Notes under the pieces: generated by a model
Seen by the model: only the letters and a program-made list of their open reading frames with translations
What the model was told of the DNA's origin: nothing
Database searches by the model: none
Source of the DNA: Deltaproteobacteria bacterium
Lineage (GTDB): Bacteria; Desulfobacterota; DSM-4660; Desulfatiglandales; HGW-15
Assembly: GCA_024641835.1 (NCBI GenBank)
Contig: JAHECH010000264.1
Span: 1 to 6,383, forward strand
Length of the DNA stretch: 6,383 bases
Direction: 5' to 3'
Part shown: piece after piece, positions 1-4,192 of the stretch
Position numbering within the stretch: position 1 is the first letter of the stretch
Layout of the letters: each line of letters opens with the position of its first letter
Made by a program: the position numbers and the translations under genes

Positions 1-757
1 CGAGTTCCATGGCGATACCCATATCCTTTACCATGAGGTCCAGCCTGAACGGGTCATCGAATTTCCGACTGGTGATGCGCTGCTTGATATGAGTCTGGCT
101 GATCCACGACATTCCCGTGGACAGATTCAACACATCGGTCATGACATTCGGGTCGAGACCGAACTGTTTTCCAATCGTCAGACCCTCTACTGTCGCCATA
201 AAAGTCAGGGCAGTGATGAGATTGTTGATACATTTCATGGTATGCCCCGCCCCCACAGGGCCGAGGTGAAATACCTTCTTCCCCATGATTTGAAGCAAGG
301 GGGACACGCGTGATACTGGCCCTTTTTCGCCGCCCACCATGAACACGAGTTCTGCTGCCTGTGCACCGGCCAGGGCACCGGAGACAGGCGCATCCACCAT
401 GTCTACGCCCTTATCAGCGAGTGCCCCGGCGGTCTCGACCGTCAGCCAGGGTTCGGAAGAAGAGGTATCGAGAAGCAAAGCACCAGCCCGAAAGCCATCG
501 ATCAAGCCGTTGTCGCCCAATGCAACTTCACGAACATAGGCTCCTGACGGCAACATCGTGATCACGATATCGGAGACCTCCGCAATCGCCCTCGGTGTCT
601 CCGCGGCCATAATGCCTTCATGCGCTTCGGCTACACGGTCTACATTGGCGCGATTTATGTCGTGTATTGTAAGCGTATACCCTGCCTTCGCGAGGTTACC
701 GGACATAGGCGCTCCCATCACCCCAATACCGATAAACCCTATCCTTGGTTTGCTCAT
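1..757 (-). CDS. 3-hydroxyisobutyrate dehydrogenase-family NAD(P)-dependent oxidoreductase (partial, C-terminus off the left edge)
   Basis: My reverse-strand translation runs 252 codons from ATG at 757 to the window edge without a stop. Family members are about 290-300 residues, so roughly 40 are missing. Residues 5-19 form the Rossmann nucleotide site with GIGVMG (10-15). Asp33 after the second beta strand suggests NAD(H) preference (inference). Residues 122-137 (DAPVSGALAGAQAAEL) match the family substrate-binding signature. Lys175 within GAGHTMKCINN is the expected catalytic lysine, followed by the conserved Asn179, and KD at 244-245 fits the C-terminal domain. Enzymes of this cytoplasmic family interconvert beta-hydroxyacids and semialdehydes (3-hydroxyisobutyrate, tartronate semialdehyde, succinic semialdehyde relatives). 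The exact substrate cannot be read from the sequence. The start is supported by an AAAGGAGT ribosome binding site (complement of 764-771) about 6 nt upstream. It lies downstream of the MBL-fold gene on the same strand but 300 bp away, so co-transcription is uncertain. Confidence 0.93.
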   Translation of the reverse strand, partial: MSKPRIGFIGIGVMGAPMSGNLAKAGYTLTIHDINRANVDRVAEAHEGIMAAETPRAIAEVSDIVITMLPSGAYVREVALGDNGLIDGFRAGALLLDTSSSEPWLTVETAGALADKGVDMVDAPVSGALAGAQAAELVFMVGGEKGPVSRVSPLLQIMGKKVFHLGPVGAGHTMKCINNLITALTFMATVEGLTIGKQFGLDPNVMTDVLNLSTGMSWISQTHIKQRITSRKFDDPFRLDLMVKDMGIAMEL

Positions 758-856
758 CTTATGACTCCTTTCACAACATACTAAGGAGAGCAATATATTG
801 TTTACGTTTTTGCGGGGCCTGGGGCCTTTCTTTCGTTCCAAGTCTCCCGGCCTGGT

Positions 857-951
857 CTTTTCAGTGACTTATCCATGGGGGAGTTCTGCCCCCTCCTCAT
901 TCTCCGCCTGCGGCGGAGCTGCGGCTTCCCCCACGGATAAGTCACGAAAAG
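857..951. repeat. Large imperfect palindromic element with nested hairpins in a 300-bp gene-free interval
   Basis: The left arm (857-882) and right arm (927-951) are near-perfect inverted copies: CTTTTC/GAAAAG, GTGACTTATCC/GGATAAGTCAC and TGGGGGA/TCCCCCA. They are interrupted only by one extra A (863) and one mismatch (875/934). Between the arms are two further hairpins: GGGGG (877-881) with CCCCC (889-893), and a perfect 7-bp stem CTCCGCC/GGCGGAG with a 3-nt loop (902-918). A GGCC pair (849-852 with 958-961) could extend the base. A degenerate extra copy of the arm (AGTCAC...GAAAA) lies at 969-984. The shape resembles an interspersed palindromic repeat (REP/MITE-like), or a structured terminator or processing site between the two minus-strand genes. 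Nothing shows it to be mobile. The rest of 758-1057 holds a 10-nt palindrome CAATATATTG (791-800), a tandem pair of GGGGCCT (814-827), and no supported gene. Confidence 0.75.
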
Positions 952-1057
952 GACAGCGGCCTCCCGCCAGTCACTTCAGAAAACCCCCATGCTCCGTGTA
1001 GTTAGGTTACGCAAACAGTTTGATGCTCCCAGTAGTAACTGCTGCAAACTTAAGCAT

Positions 1058-1840
1058 TCAAAAGGAAAGGTGCAGGAGATCGCTCCCCAGGATCAGCTCG
1101 CCCAGAAAATTTTTGCGGCACTCCCCGGGGATATCCACCGTCAAAACCTCCGGGTAAAAGTGGAGGAGAACGAGCCTCTTCACCTTGGCCGAGGAGGCAA
1201 TGCGGCCTGCTTGAGCCGGCGTCAGGTGACCTTCCGCTTCCTCACCATCCGGGAGAGAGGATTCAAGGATAAGCAAATCCGCCCCCCGGGCGAAGGCGAT
1301 GATCTCCGGGCAAAATCCTGTGTCACCGGAATAGACTGCGGACTTTCCAGAGGGAAGCTCAATACGATAAGCGATGGAGTTGGGGGTGTGATTCAACGGC
1401 TGGGAGAACAGGGTAAAGGAGGGATAGGTTCTCGCGTCTGGCTTGGCTAGATCCATTTCATCCACGCCCATGATTTCAGAAGGGAGATCGAGCCACTTTC
1501 CATAGGCTTTTTTCAGCCCCGCCAGAAAATCCTTCAGGCCCTGGGGCCCTGTAATCATAAATGGTTCCCTCTTTTTCAATACCGAGGGATTTCGCGTGGC
1601 AAACATGAAATGAATCAAGTCCGCCGAATGATCCGGATGAAAGTGAGTGATAAAGATCTGCTTCAGCTTCTGATGAGGAATGCCTGTCCGAGAAAGCTGA
1701 CGCAACGTGCCTGGACCCATGTCAAAGAGAACCGGGCCGTCTCCGGGATAAAAGAGGAGGGATGGCGAAGCCCTGTGCGCCATGGGAGTTCCTGTCCCGG
1801 ATCCGAGGATAATCACATCCATCGATAATAACCCAACCAA
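1058..1840 (-). CDS. Metallo-beta-lactamase-fold hydrolase, ribonuclease Z-like
   Basis: This is a 260-residue protein with the complete metal-binding set of the RNase Z/arylsulfatase-like branch of the MBL superfamily. It opens with MDVIILGSGTGTP (7-19). It then has HFHPDH (66-71; His66, His68, Asp70, His71), His151 in NHTPNS, Asp173 in SGDTG, HLT at 205-207, and His227 in LLHFYP. These predict a dinuclear zinc hydrolase in the cytoplasm, as no signal peptide is seen. Members cleave tRNA 3' trailers or, in this short form, hydrolyse phosphodiesters or other esters. I cannot tell which. The start is a choice between TTG at 1840, which has AGGAAGG 8 nt upstream (complement of 1849-1855), and ATG at 1822, which gives the usual family N-terminus but has a poor ribosome site. 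The stop is a genuine TGA (1058-1060). The gene is divergent from sat and shares its control region. Confidence 0.92.
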   Translation of the reverse strand: MVGLLSMDVIILGSGTGTPMAHRASPSLLFYPGDGPVLFDMGPGTLRQLSRTGIPHQKLKQIFITHFHPDHSADLIHFMFATRNPSVLKKREPFMITGPQGLKDFLAGLKKAYGKWLDLPSEIMGVDEMDLAKPDARTYPSFTLFSQPLNHTPNSIAYRIELPSGKSAVYSGDTGFCPEIIAFARGADLLILESSLPDGEEAEGHLTPAQAGRIASSAKVKRLVLLHFYPEVLTVDIPGECRKNFLGELILGSDLLHLSF

Positions 1841-1845
1841 TGACC

Positions 1846-1868
1846 AAGCCTTCCTGATTTTCAGGCTT
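1846..1868 (-). promoter_or_regulatory. Hairpin overlapping the ribosome binding site of the MBL-fold gene
   Basis: In the minus-strand mRNA, AAGCCU (complement of 1863-1868) can pair with AGGCUU (complement of 1846-1851). This would bury part of the AGGAAGG Shine-Dalgarno (1849-1855). An alternative, mutually exclusive stem is CCTGA/TCAGG (1853-1857 with 1861-1865, 3-nt loop). The pairing is seen directly in the sequence. A role in limiting translation is inference. Confidence 0.35.
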
Positions 1869-1896
1869 ACTTCAAGAAGAGAAAAAAGTGAAGAGA

Positions 1897-1925
1897 CTTT
1901 TAGCCGGATTGGGAGGCCAAGTCAA
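1897..1925 (-). promoter_or_regulatory. Sigma70-like promoter for the MBL-fold gene
   Basis: On the minus strand, TTGACT (complement of 1920-1925) lies 17 nt from TAAAAG (complement of 1897-1902). This matches consensus at 5/6 and 4/6 with ideal spacing. Transcription would start near 1890, giving a leader of about 50 nt. Its -35 box overlaps the dyad at 1924-1951. Confidence 0.55.
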
Positions 1926-1951
1926 TAGGGTGGGAATTCAGGTTCCCTATT
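1924..1951. promoter_or_regulatory. Inverted repeat between the divergent promoters, candidate operator
   Basis: AATAGGG (1924-1930) and CCCTATT (1945-1951) are perfect inverted copies separated by 14 nt. A second overlapping dyad, GGGAA (1932-1936) with TTCCC (1943-1947), has nearly the same centre. The site overlaps the minus-strand -35 box and lies about 25 nt upstream of the sat -35 box, so a bound regulator could affect both promoters. A smaller dyad, CAGAT-C-ATCTG (1955-1965), follows. No regulator is encoded in the window, so its identity is unknown. Confidence 0.35.
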
Positions 1952-1976
1952 TTTCAGATCATCTGTTCGTTTTTTC

Positions 1977-2006
1977 TTGACACCCTGCGATCATTGGAAA
2001 TAAATT
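1977..2006 (+). promoter_or_regulatory. Sigma70-like promoter for sat
   Basis: A perfect -35 box TTGACA (1977-1982) is followed after 18 nt by TAAATT (2001-2006), a 4/6 match to the -10 consensus. A 17-nt spacing to ATAAAT is also possible. Transcription would begin near 2013, leaving a leader of about 290 nt before sat. It is the best promoter I see on the + strand between 1841 and 2302. Confidence 0.6.
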
Positions 2007-2044
2007 ACAGTTTCTTGTAGGGCAAGCGGTTCCTTCCTGTTTTT

Positions 2045-2087
2045 GACCGTATCCGATGCGCAAAGAGAACTTGCAGCAGGTACGGTC
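2045..2087 (+). promoter_or_regulatory. Extended stem-loop in the sat 5' leader
   Basis: GACCGTA (2045-2051) pairs perfectly with TACGGTC (2081-2087). The 29 nt between them continue the helix: CC (2053-2054) with GG (2079-2080), TGC (2057-2059) with GCA (2076-2078), and GCAA (2060-2063) with TTGC (2071-2074). Small bulges separate these segments, and the stem closes a 7-nt loop AGAGAAC (2064-2070). That is 16 base pairs in 43 nt. It matches no riboswitch class I recognise, and it ends over 200 nt before the sat start. The rest of the leader (2088-2302) has only small dyads: ATTCA-A-TGAAT at 2144-2154 and CTGC/GCAG at 2206-2217. I see no gene or U-tract terminator there. Confidence 0.45.
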
Positions 2088-2302
2088 GCGCCCACAAGGC
2101 AAAAGTGCCGCGGGGACCCGGTCATTGGGTGAAGGATGTAGTTATTCAATGAATTCAGAGAAAATTCGCGGCCTACCAAAACGTTCACTCTGATTCAAAA
2201 AAGTGCTGCATAAGCAGGCTCTTTGATGTTTCGAGGAAATGAGGGCGGTTGCGCCTTGCTGTTCGATTTGAAAAAAGAGATTGAATAAGAGGAGGATGAT
2301 CT

Positions 2303-3523
2303 ATGGCAGATCTCATTGCACCCCATGGCAAACAAGAAAAACTGATGCCTCTCTTGCTCCAGGGAAAAGAGCTCGATGCGGAGGTGAAGAGAGCGAAGAA
2401 CCTCAAACACATCACGATCACCACAAGGGAAACTTCAGACGCCATCATGATGGGTATCGGCGCTTTTACGCCCCTCACCGGTTTCATGACAAAAGCGGAC
2501 TGGAAGGGCGTCTGCGACAAATTCACCATGGCCGACGGGACCTTCTGGCCCATTCCCATAACCGCTTCCACCGACGACGAAAGTGTCAAGAAAGGTGACG
2601 ATATTGCTCTGGATGACGAAGAAACAGGGGCAACCATCGCCACGATGCAAGTGACCGAGAAATATACCATCGAGAAAGAATACGAGTGCAAAGCCATTTT
2701 CAAGACCACTGATCCGGAGCACCCCGGGGTTGCCAAGGTCATGGCCCAGGGCAAGTACAATCTGGCGGGCAAGATCAAGGTCTTGAGTGAGAGCTATTAT
2801 CCCGAGCAGTTCAAAGGCCTCTACCAAAGGCCTGCGGACTCCCGGAAGATTTTTCAGGACCTGGGATGGAAGCGCATTGCAGCGCTCCAGCTCAGAAACC
2901 CCATGCATCGATCCCACGAGTTCCTTGCCAAGATCGCTGTGGAAGTCATGGACGGTGTTTACATCCATCAACTGGTCGGAAAGTTGAAAGCAGGCGATAT
3001 TCCGGCAGACGTGCGTGTCAAGGCTATCCAGGTCCTCGTGGACAACTACTTTGTGAAAGGCACGGTGGTCCAGGGAGGGTATCCCATGGAGATGCGCTAC
3101 GCCGGCCCCAGGGAAGCTTTGCTCCATGCCGTCTTCCGGCAGAACTATGGCTGCACCCACATGATCATCGGCCGCGACCATGCGGGGGTGGGTGATTATT
3201 ACGGACCTTTTGATGCACAAAAGATCTTCGATGAGATTCCCAAGGGAGCCTTGAAATGCCAGAACCTGAACATCGACTGGACCTTCTGGTGTCGCAAGTG
3301 CGGCGGCATGGCTTCAATGAAGACTTGCCCTCATGGCAAGGAAGACAGACTCCTTCTCTCGGGAACCATGGTCAGAAAGACCCTCTCAGAAGGCGGACAG
3401 CTGCCTGTGGAGTTCTCAAGACCTGAAGTGGCGAAAGTCCTTCAGGACTATTATCAGCATCTGGAAGAGAAAGTAGAAATCAAGCTGCATGGCGCTGCGA
3501 CAGGCGATGTGAAGAAGAAGTAA
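2303..3523 (+). CDS. sat: Sulfate adenylyltransferase (ATP sulfurylase), dissimilatory type
   Basis: Sat catalyses ATP + sulfate to adenosine 5'-phosphosulfate (APS) + pyrophosphate, the activation step that feeds AprBA in the cytoplasm. The 406-residue length fits single-domain bacterial and archaeal homo-oligomeric Sat. An N-terminal PUA-like domain (about 1-165) precedes the nucleotidyltransferase domain. Active-site signatures are QLRNPMHRSHE (196-206, containing the HxxH pair His202/His205), GRDHAG (290-295) and LSGTMVR (352-358). Cys330, Cys333 and Cys342, probably with His344, form the metal (Zn) site seen in many bacterial Sat proteins. No APS-kinase domain is fused, as expected for a dissimilatory enzyme. 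The ATG is fixed by GAGGAGG at 2289-2295, 7 nt upstream. It is the first gene of a sat-aprBA unit driven by the promoter near 1977-2006, with 217 bp of GC-rich repeat spacer before aprB. Confidence 0.97.
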   Translation: MADLIAPHGKQEKLMPLLLQGKELDAEVKRAKNLKHITITTRETSDAIMMGIGAFTPLTGFMTKADWKGVCDKFTMADGTFWPIPITASTDDESVKKGDDIALDDEETGATIATMQVTEKYTIEKEYECKAIFKTTDPEHPGVAKVMAQGKYNLAGKIKVLSESYYPEQFKGLYQRPADSRKIFQDLGWKRIAALQLRNPMHRSHEFLAKIAVEVMDGVYIHQLVGKLKAGDIPADVRVKAIQVLVDNYFVKGTVVQGGYPMEMRYAGPREALLHAVFRQNYGCTHMIIGRDHAGVGDYYGPFDAQKIFDEIPKGALKCQNLNIDWTFWCRKCGGMASMKTCPHGKEDRLLLSGTMVRKTLSEGGQLPVEFSRPEVAKVLQDYYQHLEEKVEIKLHGAATGDVKKK

Positions 3524-3531
3524 GGTGAAAC

Positions 3532-3603
3532 CACTTCCCCGGCCAAGGGAAGTGCCCCGGCCAGGGGAAGTGCCCCGGCCGGGAGAAGTGCCCCGGCCGG
3601 GAG
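3532..3603 (+). repeat. GC-rich 18-bp tandem repeats with hairpin potential between sat and aprB
   Basis: Four consecutive 18-bp units lie at 3532-3549 (divergent), 3550-3567, 3568-3585 and 3586-3603. The last two are identical: AAGTGCCCCGGCCGGGAG. The first unit pairs with the start of the second (CACTTCCC 3532-3539 with GGGAAGTG 3547-3554), and CCCGGCCGGG (3574-3583 and 3592-3601) is a perfect palindrome in units 3 and 4. The array ends in AAGTTCTTTTT, so the last hairpin followed by a short T-run could act as a partial terminator or RNA-processing/stabilising element. Further down are a TTAACGTTAA palindrome (3617-3626) and a 6-bp hairpin CTCTCC/GGAGAG (3628-3645). I see no good promoter for aprB in this spacer. 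Confidence 0.8.
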
Positions 3604-3740
3604 AAGTTCTTTTTCATTAACGTTAAACTCTCCCGCAAAGGAGAGCTATTCCGAAGAAAGGGGGTAGAGCTGGAAGAAATTTTTCAATGACCGAAACGTG
3701 GGATTTCAACTAATTCGTTAATCTTCTAGGAGGTGTGATA

Positions 3741-4178
3741 ATGCCAAGCTATGTGATTACGCAGAAATGCGATGGTTGCAAAGGGCAGGACAAGACGGCA
3801 TGCATGTATATCTGCCCTAACGACCTTATGGTTTTGGACAAGGAAAAGATGAAAGCATACAACCGTGATCCTCAGATGTGCTGGGAGTGAATGTGCTGCG
3901 TCAAGATCTGCCCCCAGCAGGCCATGGATGTTCGCGGATACGCGGACTTTATCCCCATGGGGGCAAGTGCGACACCCCTCAGAGGTTCTGAGGATATTAT
4001 GTGGACGGTGAAGTTCCGGGATGGTTCACTCAAGCGGTTCAAGTTCCCCACCAGGACAACTCCTGAAGGATCAGCGGATCCGCTTGGCGGTTACTCAACC
4101 CATGATGACCTGAAGAGCCAGGCACTGGCCACAGAGCCGGGCTCCCTCGGGCTCAAAGAAGTTCCCACAAGAAAGTAA
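3741..4178 (+). CDS. aprB: Adenylylsulfate reductase beta subunit, interrupted by an in-frame TGA at a conserved cysteine codon (possible selenocysteine)
   Basis: AprB is the iron-sulfur subunit of APS reductase. It relays electrons through two [4Fe-4S] clusters to FAD in AprA. Reading through the TGA gives 145 residues, a normal length, with family sequence on both sides: MPSYVITQKCDGCKG at the start, VKICPQQAMDVRGYADF after the TGA, then the beta-sheet region and C-terminal tail. The ligand pattern is Cys10, Cys13, Cys21, Cys25, Cys47, [TGA50], Cys53, Cys57. By ferredoxin pairing, position 50 shares a cluster with Cys25, Cys47 and Cys53, next to the conserved Trp48 that bridges to FAD in characterised enzymes. 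Cys52 is an extra neighbouring cysteine. AGGAGGTG (3728-3735) sets the start, and aprA begins 14 bp after the TAA stop. A conventional gene caller would report only the 49-codon and 95-codon pieces. Selenocysteine, a base error, or a broken gene are the alternatives. Confidence 0.93.
3888..3890 (+). other. In-frame TGA replacing an iron-sulfur ligand codon in aprB, candidate recoding site
   Basis: The family reads Trp-Glu-Cys-x-x-Cys-Val-Lys here, while this sequence reads TGG GAG TGA ATG TGC TGC GTC AAG. The spacing is exact, so there is no net indel, and TGA differs from both Cys codons at the third base only. TGA acts as a normal stop in the MBL-fold gene (1058-1060), so wholesale reassignment is unlikely. 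Selenocysteine would be chemically conservative here, since Sec replaces a cluster-associated Cys in some HdrA proteins. Confidence 0.55.
3927..3950 (+). promoter_or_regulatory. Stem-loop downstream of the aprB TGA, weak SECIS candidate
   Basis: GTTCGCG (3930-3936) pairs with CGCGGAC (3941-3947) in seven pairs including one G-U, and closes a 4-nt loop GATA whose first base is G, as bacterial SECIS loops prefer. After one mismatch, two weak pairs extend the base. The loop starts 46 nt after the TGA, which is further than the roughly 16-37 nt usual for bacterial SECIS elements. The underlying codons (VRGYAD) are conserved in the family anyway, so the hairpin may be incidental. Confidence 0.2.
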
Positions 4179-4192
4179 AAGGAGGTGGAGAT

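Noticed and set aside
89..764. Several short plus-strand open frames opposite the first gene
   Set aside because: They are antisense to the dehydrogenase, whose minus-strand translation carries all family motifs.
798..1001. Plus-strand 67-codon open frame starting with TTG after an AAGGAGAG sequence
   Set aside because: It runs straight through the palindromic element, its composition reflects the repeat, and it resembles no family I recognise.
989..1450. Plus-strand 153-codon open frame
   Set aside because: It is antisense to the MBL-fold gene, with no recognisable motif.
1991..2188. Minus-strand 65-codon open frame in the sat leader
   Set aside because: It shows no family similarity and lies across the sat promoter -10 box and the leader hairpin.
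2435..3220. Minus-strand 261-codon open frame
   Set aside because: It is a shadow of sat. It is rich in His/Asp from the reverse complement of sat codons and has no family features.
3611..3740. A separate promoter for aprBA
   Set aside because: No -35/-10 pair with reasonable matches and spacing could be found. Only palindromes and the ribosome site are evident.
3888..3890. Genome-wide reassignment of TGA to Trp or Gly
   Set aside because: Other genes use TGG for Trp normally, the position expects Cys, and the MBL-fold gene ends naturally at a TGA.
3881..3900. A frameshift in aprB as the cause of the TGA
   Set aside because: The number of codons between Trp48 and Val54 matches the family exactly. 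Only a compensating deletion plus insertion (giving W-E-C-N-V-C-V-K) would explain it, which is less simple than one base difference.
3908..3920. CTGC-CCCCA-GCAG hairpin as the SECIS element
   Set aside because: The distance is suitable, but the stem is only 4 bp and the loop lacks the leading G typical of bacterial SECIS loops.
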